Part shown: piece after piece, positions 14,388 to 21,739 of the stretch | Position numbering within the stretch: the stretch's first letter is position 1 | Layout of the letters: each line of letters opens with the position of its first letter | Assembly: GCF_001757995.1 (NCBI RefSeq) | Contig: NZ_LXLV01000068.1 | Coordinates: 1 to 32,217, forward strand | DNA: 32,217 bases | Reading direction: 5' to 3' | From: Bacillus mycoides | Lineage (GTDB): Bacteria; Bacillota; Bacilli; Bacillales; Bacillaceae_G | Position numbers and translations under genes: made by a program | Notes under the pieces: generated by a model | Told to the model about the DNA's origin: nothing | What the model saw: the letters and a program-made list of their open reading frames with translations, nothing else | The model's database searches: none

Positions 14388-14603
14388 TTATAACGTAGAT
14401 TGAATTACTTGATCATACACATCGCTATCACTTACATCCGCTGTACTAATACCACTAAATGTCCTCACATTAAATCCAGTATTTGATGATCCTGACCCGT
14501 TATAAGCTTTCGTTTTTTCAATTGGATGTACGTTATATTTATCACCTAAGTTAATTGTCCCGTTACAGTTCTCAATAATAACACCTTCAACAACAGCTGG
14601 CAT
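14388..14603 (-). CDS. GerPF/GerPA-family spore germination protein (71 aa)
   Basis: The ATG at 14603 (MPAVVEGVIIENCNGTINLG) is preferred: GTAGGTGA lies 4 bases upstream and the family starts with MP(A/S)VV. The in-frame ATG 6 codons earlier has no ribosome binding site. The signature continues GDKYNVHPIEKTKAYNGSGS then SNTGFNVRTFSG, which closely follows the GerPF pattern (NLGD-x-YNV, TKAYNGSG, NTF-G). GerP proteins sit in the spore coat region and help germinants reach their receptors. This copy stands alone, outside a gerPABCDEF operon, so it is a paralogue. Confidence 0.85.
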   Translation of the reverse strand: MPAVVEGVIIENCNGTINLGDKYNVHPIEKTKAYNGSGSSNTGFNVRTFSGISTADVSDSDVYDQVIQSTL

Positions 14604-14675
14604 TTTGTCACCTACTTTCATTTCGTTACTTTTATTTTATGAGAATCGCCTAAAAAAATAGCATGTTCAAATAAG

Positions 14676-14701
14676 AAAAAGCACTCTGCTGAGTGCTTTT
14701 T
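14676..14701. terminator. bidirectional terminator after the SLH-Excalibur gene
   Basis: AAAAAGCACTC, loop TGCT, GAGTGCTTTTT. T-runs on both strands. On the minus strand it closes the SLH gene ending at 14703 and separates it from the GerPF-like gene. Confidence 0.9.
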
Positions 14702-14702
14702 C

Positions 14703-15503
14703 TTATTTACCTTTTTTCTTTCTCTCACAAGCAATTCCATCGCCGTCACGATCTAAATGCTTACCGTAATACGGACTATCTCTTGTAATATCATAAACTC
14801 CAGCATCGTTTGCTTCTTTACAGTTAGCAAAGCGTTTTGGTTCCGGCTTCACCTCTGGTTGTGGTTGTTCTTGTCTTGCTCCTGGTCTTTCTTCAAGCGG
14901 TAATGTCGCGTTATATAAGAACTGAACGTATTGCTCACGACTTACATGCATTCTAGGTGCGAATTTACCATCACCAGTTCCAGCTGTAATATAATTTGAT
15001 TTAACTGCAGTAATCGCAGGATTCGCCCATCCATTTCTATCTACATCCGGGAAATTATGGTCCCCTCTTATTTGCAATTGGAACCCTTTTGTTAACATTT
15101 GTGCCATTTCATCGCGAGTTAACGAATCTTTCGGTCTAAAGTTCCCTGTGCCATCTCCAGCAAATGCACCCATCTCTGTTAAAGCAAGAATCTCTTTTTT
15201 AAACAGAGTCGAACGATCAGTAACATCTTTATACGGATTATTATACTGTTCTTTTACTGCTGGCTTTAATTGACGGAACATAAGGGCTGCAACTTGCTCA
15301 CGAGTTACATCATCACCAAATCCAAAAATCCCATTTCCATATCCAGCAACAATGTTTTTATTTGCTAAGTCCATAATTGCCTTATAAGCCCAATGATTGT
15401 TTGGAACATCTTTAAACTCTATACTTGCCTGCGCCGTTCCAATTGAAGTAAATGCTGTTGTTGCAACAATTGCACCTGTTAAAAGTAATTTTTTAAATCT
15501 CAT
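14703..15503 (-). CDS. SLH-domain surface protein with C-terminal Excalibur domain (266 aa)
   Basis: The ATG at 15503 follows GAAGGAG (spacing 8) and opens a clear signal peptide, MRFKKLLLTGAIVATTAF to AQA (cleavage near residue 26). Three S-layer homology modules follow: FKDVPNNHWAYKAI (about residue 30), YKDVTDRSTLFKKEI (about 90) and FPDVDRNGWANPAI (about 150). SLH modules bind pyruvylated secondary wall polymer. After a Pro/Glu linker the C-terminus is an Excalibur-type calcium-binding domain: FANCKEANDAG, then HLDRDGDGIACE with the Asp-x-Asp-x-Asp loop and a Cys pair. It is likely a cell-surface protein needing calcium. Function not known. Confidence 0.88.
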   Translation of the reverse strand: MRFKKLLLTGAIVATTAFTSIGTAQASIEFKDVPNNHWAYKAIMDLANKNIVAGYGNGIFGFGDDVTREQVAALMFRQLKPAVKEQYNNPYKDVTDRSTLFKKEILALTEMGAFAGDGTGNFRPKDSLTRDEMAQMLTKGFQLQIRGDHNFPDVDRNGWANPAITAVKSNYITAGTGDGKFAPRMHVSREQYVQFLYNATLPLEERPGARQEQPQPEVKPEPKRFANCKEANDAGVYDITRDSPYYGKHLDRDGDGIACERKKKGK

Positions 15504-16250
15504 GCTTAAATCTCCTTCTCTTTTCCATAATAACCATTTAACAACATAACAAATTATCCAAATACACCTTGTCATATTATGTCGAATGCAAAAAAGAACC
15601 CAAATGGATTCTTTTTTTGCCAAGCATGAATAGCTAGTTTGGAGACAGTTGACTTCTTCAAAATTTTATTAGGGGTAATATTTTGAAAAAGAAAGCCTTT
15701 CATATGTAACTTAACATCATTGGAATATATAGTAAATTGATAATATTTATACGGAAGATTGCTAATGTTTAGTATAGATATTTTCCACTATATTAACAGT
15801 GATAACTATCTATATTCAACAACAAAAAGGCGCCTTTTAAGAAGACTCCCTTTCCCCTGTTTATATACAGCCCATCCCACTTTTCGTAAACACACACTAG
15901 AAAACAGAATCATTAATCGTTACAAGATTGTTAGATACAAAAAGAGTAGAGGCTAATGTTTGTATACAATTCTGCTTTATAGCATGTATCCACAATTTAT
16001 ATTTTAATCCTCTTTCATTAAAAAGGAACAAAATATGCAAAATTACATATTTCGAAGAAAAAGACACTCTACAGAGTGCCCTCTAAACCATTTTACTTTT
16101 AATATATCGCTTTGAATACATTTTATCATATTTATCTATATCGTTTATTGAGAAAATTCTAAATCGTTATTTTTATTATTAATAACTTCAAAATCATGTA
16201 GTATTAGGGGTGCAATAAAAACATCATAAAAATTGAGGTGTACAACATTT
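15504..16250. other. 747-bp gene-poor gap with terminator-like hairpins
   Basis: No frame with a ribosome binding site was found. Three hairpins with T-runs on the minus strand stand out: AAAAAAGAA/TTCTTTTTT around CCAAATGG (15588-15617), the 14-bp palindrome AAAAGGCGCCTTTT (15825-15838), and GGCACTC/GAGTGTC (16062-16079). None has a gene upstream in the right direction, so small RNAs or decayed genes are possible. The right end should hold the promoter of the gene at 16251. Confidence 0.45.
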
Positions 16251-17285
16251 ATGTATCTCGGAATTATTCCTCTTATATTGTTTATTATTTTTCTTATCTC
16301 TTACTTAAAAGATCCACGGAAAATAATAAACGGTTTTTTATTTAATGCCTTTTTCTGTTCATTTCTATTATTTTGTGCAATCGCCTCGTTTACATCTGGT
16401 AGCAACGCTTTACATTTCATCGTTATTCTACCTATGATAGCACTGCTTGTAATGATACCTTTTGGCATCGTCGCTTTAATGTTTGGGCTATTTCTTAATG
16501 CGAGAATCTTGATGAAGCGTGAAGGACGACGATTTACAAACTCTTTAACTTTAATTGCAGCTTTAGGGATTTTATTATGTATACTACTCCCTATCATAAA
16601 TCCAGCAAGTTTAGTCTCAACACACTTTCAATTTATTTTTGCTGCGATTTCTCTTATAACAATGTATTTCTTTATACATTTATCTAACTTCTTAAGCGCC
16701 TATTTTCTATACCAATTCAACAGACCAAGACGTAACCAAGATTTCATCATCGTCCTTGGTAGCGGCTTAATTAATGATAAAGTACCGCCTTTACTTGCAA
16801 GTCGTATTAATAAAGCTATCGACTTTTATTGGAAACAAGCAGCTGTGAATACACCACCAACAATTATTTTCTCTGGTGGACAAGGTCCAGATGAAGGGCT
16901 TCCTGAAGCAGAAGCGATGCAAAATTATGCGGTTGAAAAAGGAATTCCTCTTGAACACACAGTGCAAGAAAATCGCTCTGTAAACACATATCAAAATATG
17001 TCGTTCTCTAAAGAAATTATGGATTCTTTAAAAACTGAAGGGAAGTATAGAAGTATTTTTACAACGAATAATTTCCACCTTTTCCGCGCCGGTATATATG
17101 CAAGACAAGCTGGTCTTAATAGCCAAGGAATTGGATCAAAAACTGCATTTTATTACTGGCCTAATGCAATGATTCGCGAATATGTTGCAATCGTCGTTAT
17201 GGGACGTAAACGACATATGAAAGTGTGCGGAACTATTTTAGGATTCTCTTTATTCCTAACAGTACTTAGTTTTATATTTTCTTAA
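16251..17285 (+). CDS. YdcF/SanA-like DUF218 membrane protein (344 aa)
   Basis: The ATG at 16251 follows GAGGTG (10 bases). An in-frame TTG at 16233 overlaps this ribosome binding site and is less likely. About five N-terminal membrane helices (residues 1-165) precede a DUF218 domain. The domain begins DFIIVLGSGLINDKVPPLLASR and continues with IIFSGGQGPDEGLPEAEAM, ENRSVNTYQNM and TTNNFHLFRAG. The order of these motifs, including the Gly-Gly-Gln-Gly loop, Glu-Ala-x-Ala-Met and Asn-Thr, is that of the YdcF/SanA family. Family members are linked to cell-envelope integrity. It is monocistronic, ending at 17292-17318. Confidence 0.85.
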   Translation: MYLGIIPLILFIIFLISYLKDPRKIINGFLFNAFFCSFLLFCAIASFTSGSNALHFIVILPMIALLVMIPFGIVALMFGLFLNARILMKREGRRFTNSLTLIAALGILLCILLPIINPASLVSTHFQFIFAAISLITMYFFIHLSNFLSAYFLYQFNRPRRNQDFIIVLGSGLINDKVPPLLASRINKAIDFYWKQAAVNTPPTIIFSGGQGPDEGLPEAEAMQNYAVEKGIPLEHTVQENRSVNTYQNMSFSKEIMDSLKTEGKYRSIFTTNNFHLFRAGIYARQAGLNSQGIGSKTAFYYWPNAMIREYVAIVVMGRKRHMKVCGTILGFSLFLTVLSFIFS

Positions 17286-17291
17286 CAACCC

Positions 17292-17318
17292 CCCATCCTT
17301 TGAACGGATGGGATTTTT
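17292..17318 (+). terminator. terminator of the DUF218 gene
   Basis: CCCATCC (17292-17298), loop TTTGAAC, GGATGGG (17306-17312), then ATTTTTTATA. It is 6 bases past the stop. Confidence 0.9.
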
Positions 17319-17472
17319 TATACGAATTCCAAAAATATTTTAATGGTAATATGGTGATAATATTCCCTGCATACATCCATTAAAGGAGAATTTTTTCAAA
17401 TAAAATGTTAGAATGAAATTTAGATGTGAATTATGTAACAAATACGAAACTAGTTTGAAACGAGGAAATTAT

Positions 17473-18345
17473 ATGGAGAAAATTATGAAAAACAAGCCCA
17501 ATAAGCTGAAAATCGCTTCAAAAGCTTTGATGATTATTATTGGGGCATTTATCACAGCATACGGATTAGAAGCCGTATTAATTCCAAACAACGTATCAGA
17601 CGGTGGTGTAACTGGTTTAAGTATCGTTAGTTCGAGATTATTCGGGTTACCATTAGGACTTCTAATCGCAGTCGTTAACATCCCTTTCGTTTGGTTAGGA
17701 TATAAACAAATCGGTAAAAGCTTTGCAATTTATTCTATTATCGGGATTGCTTCGCTAGCAGTAGGTACCGTTCTCATGCACGGAGTACCAACAATTATTG
17801 AGGGCGATACACTTTTAATTACTGTTGTTGGTGGTATTATTATCGGTTTTGGTATGGGACTAGCATTACGTAATGGCGGGGCATTAGATGGAATCGATAT
17901 GCTAGCCGTATTACTTTCTAGAAAGTTACCATTTGGAACAAGTGATCTTATTTTATTCTTAAATATGTTTGTCTTTATTTTTGTCTCAACAGTATTTGGT
18001 CTTCAAGGAGCTATCCTTTCGGCGATTGCTTACTTTATCGCTTCTAAAGTAATTCATATTGTTGAAGTTGGTTTAAGTGGTTCTAAAACGTTTAAAATCA
18101 TTACAAAAGAACCTGAATTAATAGTAGAAACAATTCGTGATCGTTTAGGTCGAAGTGCAACATACAATGAAGTTTATGGTGGGTATTCAAGAGAGAAATT
18201 TAAAGAAATCTCTTGTGTAATTAACCGTTTAGAAGAAAGTAAAATGAAAGAACTTATTCATGAAATTGATCCAAATGCCTTTATTACAGTTTATGACGTA
18301 GCAGAAGTAAAAGGCGGTAATTTCAAGAAGCATGATATTCATTAA
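17473..18345 (+). CDS. YitT family protein (DUF161/DUF2179, 290 aa)
   Basis: The ATG at 17473 follows CGAGGAAAT and is chosen over an upstream frame start at 17413 that has no ribosome binding site. It has 5-6 membrane helices (AFITAYGLEAVLIPNNVSDGG, then PLGLLIAVVNIPFVWLGY), with the two DUF161 blocks, the second containing RNGGALDGIDMLAVL. A C-terminal cytoplasmic DUF2179 domain (FKIITKEPELIVETIRDRLG, ATYNEVYGGYSRE) of about 85 residues follows. This is the standard YitT architecture. The family's transport or sensing role is not established. Monocistronic. Confidence 0.9.
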   Translation: MEKIMKNKPNKLKIASKALMIIIGAFITAYGLEAVLIPNNVSDGGVTGLSIVSSRLFGLPLGLLIAVVNIPFVWLGYKQIGKSFAIYSIIGIASLAVGTVLMHGVPTIIEGDTLLITVVGGIIIGFGMGLALRNGGALDGIDMLAVLLSRKLPFGTSDLILFLNMFVFIFVSTVFGLQGAILSAIAYFIASKVIHIVEVGLSGSKTFKIITKEPELIVETIRDRLGRSATYNEVYGGYSREKFKEISCVINRLEESKMKELIHEIDPNAFITVYDVAEVKGGNFKKHDIH

Positions 18346-18359
18346 TCGTTATGAAAAAC

Positions 18360-18392
18360 GAGGCTGTGCCAACATTTGGGCACAGCCTCTTC
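18360..18392 (+). terminator. terminator of the YitT gene
   Basis: GAGGCTGTGCC (18360-18370), loop AACATTTG, GGCACAGCCTC (18379-18389), then TTCTTATT. The 11-bp stem lies 14 bases after the stop. Confidence 0.9.
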
Positions 18393-18430
18393 TTATTATT
18401 AAGTTACTACTGTTATCAGTTTTTGTTGGT

Positions 18431-18505
18431 AAATCGATATTTCTTGTAAAATCGTTGATATATTGCAAGTTATGATAGATATATTCGAAAAATCGTTGAT
18501 ATATT
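18431..18505 (+). repeat. two direct copies of an AAAATCGTTGATATATT repeat
   Basis: A 17-bp sequence, AAAATCGTTGATATATT, occurs at 18448-18464 and again at 18489-18505, 41 bp apart. A looser partner (AAATCGATATTTCTTG, from 18431) precedes them. A related unit in reverse orientation lies at 6741-6771. The set looks like a small B. cereus-group dispersed repeat. Confidence 0.55.
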
Positions 18506-18724
18506 TTATTCCCCCCATCTTCCTCCTCTTTTAATCCAATCTACATACTTTTGAAAGGCGTTCACTTCATGTTGAAAGCGAAGCGGAAAATATAGAAAAA
18601 GAGTACATGTACATATTATCCATAGAATACCTACTATAAAGTGAAATTTCATCGTTGTACTAATGAACAAACTGAGGAATAAGACGAGGAACATAATTAA
18701 ACTAAATCTTTTGTACATAGTCAT
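18506..18724 (-). CDS. small membrane protein, unknown function (72 aa)
   Basis: The ATG at 18724 follows AAGGAGGGA with spacing about 8. The protein has two membrane helices (FSLIMFLVLFLSLFIS and FIVGILWIICTCTLFLYF) followed by a charged cytoplasmic tail that ends DWIKRGGRWGE. The stop lies at the edge of the repeat at 18431-18505. It lies downstream of the DUF4247 gene (minus strand) beyond a terminator, so it may have its own promoter. No family is recognised. Confidence 0.65.
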   Translation of the reverse strand: MTMYKRFSLIMFLVLFLSLFISTTMKFHFIVGILWIICTCTLFLYFPLRFQHEVNAFQKYVDWIKRGGRWGE

Positions 18725-18775
18725 ACTAATCCCTCCTTATGTATTAAGTGTACCAGCTATAAGGAATTAATTACC

Positions 18776-18814
18776 ATAAAAAAAGACCGAAAAGCAAATT
18801 CCACTTTTCGATCT
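18776..18814 (-). terminator. terminator of the PspA-DUF cluster
   Basis: On the minus strand AGATCGAAAAG, loop, CTTTTCGGTCT then a run of seven T residues. The 11-bp stem (18784-18814) starts 6 bases after the DUF4247 stop. Confidence 0.85.
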
Positions 18815-18819
18815 CTATA

Positions 18820-19638
18820 CTATCTTCTCTTCGTAATTTTCCCTGAACCGCCAACCCTTGTTTTCGGGGGAGACGTATTCTTTGGTGGCGTTTTAATAGA
18901 TGATTTCGGCTTCACATCAGATCCGCTCGAGCCACCTGGATTTTTCGTGATTTTCCCTTTGCTTCCGGTAGAAGGCGGAGGCGTCGTTTTACTTCCTTTT
19001 TCCGTAATACTTCCTTTATCACCTACTGATGATTTCGGATCTACATTATCTCCTCGCTTAATGATAGATCCTTTCCCTTCCTTCGTAATTGGAGGCGGGG
19101 TTTTCTTTTCTTCTTTCGTAGGTGGTCTTTCCGGGATAACCGGTTTATGATTTTGTCTGTCATTATATCCACGATAATCACCGTATGATGATTTTCGTGA
19201 ACCGAATATATCGTTTAATATACTCCCCATAATATATCCTTGTAAGAAGGATGGTTGGTAATTTTGACGGACAAATTCTTCATTACTTATTTCAATTAAC
19301 GTATCAGATGGTTTCTCTTTATCCTTTTGTAAATTATACATTTTATCAGAATAAACGAGGAACATTTGATTTTCGTCTTCTTTAGATGCTTGCTTCGGTT
19401 TCCTTTCGGCTATAAGTTCCTTTGCAACTTCAGGAACTGACCGATTAGCGGCCCTATACACGTAAGATTCTTGTTTACCATCCTTTGCGACAGACTCTAG
19501 TGGATAACGGTCCTGAATTGACTTCGCCTGACCACTTTGACAGCCCGATAAAGCATAACCGGCAATAACAAGTAATGTAACGATAGCAAGTATAGGGATT
19601 ACGAACGATTTAATCATGGTAAACAATCGGTTTGACAT
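18820..19638 (-). CDS. DUF4247 lipoprotein, last gene of the PspA cluster (272 aa)
   Basis: AAGGGGG precedes the ATG at 19638 (spacing about 8). The N-terminus has one hydrophobic helix ending in a lipobox-like LSGC (Cys at residue 33), so it may be a lipoprotein or an anchored extracytoplasmic protein. A folded N-terminal half (SIQDRYPLESVAKDG, then TLIEISNEEFVRQNY) is of the DUF4247 type. The C-terminal 110 residues are Pro/Lys/Gly/Ser-rich and disordered, with repeats of the form (G/K)GSI-x-KRG and SKTTPPPSTGSKG. It follows the DUF4178 gene by 12 bases. Role unknown; by context an envelope partner of PspA. Confidence 0.75.
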   Translation of the reverse strand: MSNRLFTMIKSFVIPILAIVTLLVIAGYALSGCQSGQAKSIQDRYPLESVAKDGKQESYVYRAANRSVPEVAKELIAERKPKQASKEDENQMFLVYSDKMYNLQKDKEKPSDTLIEISNEEFVRQNYQPSFLQGYIMGSILNDIFGSRKSSYGDYRGYNDRQNHKPVIPERPPTKEEKKTPPPITKEGKGSIIKRGDNVDPKSSVGDKGSITEKGSKTTPPPSTGSKGKITKNPGGSSGSDVKPKSSIKTPPKNTSPPKTRVGGSGKITKRR

Positions 19639-19650
19639 GATTACGCCCCC

Positions 19651-20157
19651 TTATGTTGCTCTTATGATTTGTACATCAGCAGGAATAATTGCTTCTCCCT
19701 CATACATCATTGTGCGACCATTTTGCCATTCAACACGTAATAATTTGCGGTTGTCAGACTGGAATTCCCATACGTACTGTTCTTCTGAAGCAGCGAATGG
19801 CGTTTTCCCCATAACAACAACACGTCCATTATATTGTTCTTCCATATGATACTCTATATCATCCATTTCAATCGTCGTCGGAATTTCATCGATTGAATCT
19901 AAACGACCGTCAATCGGTGTATACAATTTGTAATACGTATTTTCACGGTCTTCAATTTTTAAATAACGAATATCTTTCCCGTCCTGCAAGGTTAAAACAA
20001 TCTCCTTGCGAGAATGCATGCTCGTTTTCCCAGTTAATTCGTACATTACTAACGAAACTTCAATCATATCGCCAGGAGCCAACGTTAAAAGACTCTTTTC
20101 TGGCTTCGGCGGCTCCGGACTCTTCATTATATTTTTAATACGTTTAAATAAACTCAC
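19651..20157 (-). CDS. DUF4178 protein of the PspA cluster (168 aa)
   Basis: GTG at 20157 with AAGGAGGGG (spacing about 6). No signal peptide or membrane helix. It begins MSLFKRIKNIMKSPEPPKPE, then a beta-rich domain with LAPGDMIEVSLVMYELTGK, RENTYYKLYTP, MDDIEYHMEEQYNGRV, and ends in EWQNGRTMMYEGEAI. This is the DUF4178 pattern. The basic amphipathic N-terminus resembles the start of PspA (MSVFKRLRDL), possibly a shared membrane-surface anchor. It lies between the DUF350 and DUF4247 genes. Function unknown. Confidence 0.8.
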   Translation of the reverse strand: MSLFKRIKNIMKSPEPPKPEKSLLTLAPGDMIEVSLVMYELTGKTSMHSRKEIVLTLQDGKDIRYLKIEDRENTYYKLYTPIDGRLDSIDEIPTTIEMDDIEYHMEEQYNGRVVVMGKTPFAASEEQYVWEFQSDNRKLLRVEWQNGRTMMYEGEAIIPADVQIIRAT

Positions 20158-20178
20158 AATCTACCCCTCCTTCTCTCT

Positions 20179-20583
20179 TTATAAACAAGCACCTAAAATA
20201 AGTGCACCAACAATATGTAATGAACCAGCTAACAACGCATGTGCTACGCTGCCTTCTTTCGTTCCTTCTTCTAAATCAAGACCTGCCATTTTTCTTAAAA
20301 CAAATTCAATAAACATTTCTACAACTAATAAAATAACGAAAGAAACTGCTGAAGCAAGAAGTGCCTGCCATAAATCATTCGCTTTCGTAATCGATTGGGA
20401 TAAAATATAACCTTGCGCAAATAATTTCATAACGAAACGAGTTGTTACAGCTGTATTCCCGTTTTTTATTTCTTTTAAATCATTGTATTTTGTAAAAATC
20501 GAATCAACCCACATAATTGCAAATAAAAGTACCGCACTCGCTCCAGTCCATACAAGCATGGCTAAAACATTCGTCCACGTCAT
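20179..20583 (-). CDS. DUF350 integral membrane protein (134 aa)
   Basis: ATG at 20583 follows GAGGAGG. Four predicted membrane helices: LAMLVWTGASAVLLFAIMW, a cytoplasmic loop with YNDLKEIKNGNTAVTTRFV, LWQALLASAVSFVILLVVEMF and ALLAGSLHIVGALILGACL. The DLKEIKNGNTA segment is the conserved hallmark of DUF350 proteins. In many Gram-positive genomes DUF350 genes neighbour PspA-like genes, so the product probably works in the membrane with PspA. It is 80 bases from the pspA stop, with a weak terminator-like hairpin in between (20611-20643). Confidence 0.85.
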   Translation of the reverse strand: MTWTNVLAMLVWTGASAVLLFAIMWVDSIFTKYNDLKEIKNGNTAVTTRFVMKLFAQGYILSQSITKANDLWQALLASAVSFVILLVVEMFIEFVLRKMAGLDLEEGTKEGSVAHALLAGSLHIVGALILGACL

Positions 20584-20610
20584 TGCAAAACCTCCTCTAA
20601 AAGGTAATAG

Positions 20611-20643
20611 AAAACCGACATGAATTCTCTTCAGACATGCCGG
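20611..20643 (-). terminator. attenuator-like hairpin between pspA and DUF350
   Basis: On the minus strand CCGGCATG (20643-20636) pairs with CATGTCGG (20622-20615), followed by TTTTC. The short T-run suggests partial termination, so pspA would be made in excess over the downstream genes. Confidence 0.5.
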
Positions 20644-20662
20644 CTTCTTTGTCTATTCTATA

Positions 20663-21328
20663 TTATTTCTCATACTGCTTCATAATACGAGCTAATTCAT
20701 CGTCAACAGCAGAATTTTTGTTTAAGCTTGCGAATTCATCGTCTAATGACTTTTCTTTCTTGTAAATTTCACCGCTTGCTTCTGCTTCAGCCTCTAATTG
20801 AAGAGCTTTCTCTTCCATACGGCTTAAACCAGCTTTTGCTGTATTTGAGTCAAATCCAGACATCGCCTGATTAATATTCTTTTGTGCTTTCGCTGCATTT
20901 ACACGTGCTACAAGTGTTTCACGTTTGTTTTTCAGCTCTGTTAATTGCTTACGCATTTCTTCTAGCTTAAGGCGAAGATTATCAGCAGCAGCTTTATTTT
21001 GCTCATAGCTCGCTTTATATTCATTCATCTTTTGCTCTGCATTTTGTTTTTCTTCAAGAGCACGACGTGCAAGATCAAGATTGCTTGCTTGAACAGCCAT
21101 ATGAGCTTGCTCTTCACGTTTTTTCACAAGTGCTTCTTGCTCTTCAAATAATATTTTGAATTTCTTCTCAAGTGCGATTTGAGCTGCTACACTTTTCTCA
21201 GCTTCTTGTACATCCGCTTGCATATCGCGTAAATATTGATCCGTCATCTTAACTGGATCTTCAGCTTTTTCAATTAATGAATACACATTCGACATTGTTA
21301 AATCTCTTAATCGTTTAAATACAGACAT
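20663..21328 (-). CDS. pspA: PspA/IM30 family protein (221 aa)
   Basis: The ATG at 21328 follows TAGGAGG (spacing about 8); nine more in-frame codons upstream lack a ribosome binding site. The protein begins MSVFKRLRDLTMSNVYSLIE, an amphipathic helix like that of PspA. It is then almost entirely coiled coil (EKSVAAQIALEKKFKILFEE, AHMAVQASNLDLARRALEE), with a moderately acidic C-terminus. PspA/IM30 proteins assemble on the inner face of a damaged membrane and maintain its integrity. Length (about 220) matches the family. It is the first gene of a PspA-DUF350-DUF4178-DUF4247 unit. Confidence 0.92.
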   Translation of the reverse strand: MSVFKRLRDLTMSNVYSLIEKAEDPVKMTDQYLRDMQADVQEAEKSVAAQIALEKKFKILFEEQEALVKKREEQAHMAVQASNLDLARRALEEKQNAEQKMNEYKASYEQNKAAADNLRLKLEEMRKQLTELKNKRETLVARVNAAKAQKNINQAMSGFDSNTAKAGLSRMEEKALQLEAEAEASGEIYKKEKSLDDEFASLNKNSAVDDELARIMKQYEK

Positions 21329-21739
21329 CCAAATTCCTCCTATGATATACCTCATATTTCAAATTCACTACTCGGAAATTTAAAAATCTCCCTTTACAGT
21401 AAAGAATATTCATTTTTACAGCCTATGTGTTTATTATAACAAAACAAAGATGTCCTTACATGTTATTTCCAAAATATAGACAATATAATATGACATTCCA
21501 GATAGAATATTGTATTCCTACTATATTCTTATTATTTCTCTTTAAAATTAATTTATTTTTGCGCGATTTCACTAAATTACATAAGTGTAATGTTACTGTA
21601 AGCTAACTCGATAGTTACGTTTCAACATTTCTTATACACTAATACCAGAAGCAACGAAATAACAAAAATGTTTCTCAACATGTAAGGACTAATACAAAAA
21701 CTGTATTTACTATAAAACATATAAAAAGGAGAAATCATC
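21329..21739. other. 411-bp divergent promoter region
   Basis: Lies between pspA (minus) and a lipoprotein gene (plus). On the minus strand a TGTTATAAT at 21433-21441 is a good extended -10 box, about 105 bp before pspA. On the plus strand a TATAAA at 21711-21716 could be the -10 box of the lipoprotein gene. The middle is A/T-rich with short repeats; no ORF or hairpin is convincing. Sigma ECF boxes were looked for and not seen clearly. Confidence 0.45.

Noticed and set aside
15759-15956. Plus-strand 65-aa frame in the 750-bp gap
   Set aside because: No ribosome binding site, no domain-like composition, and it spans a terminator-like palindrome.
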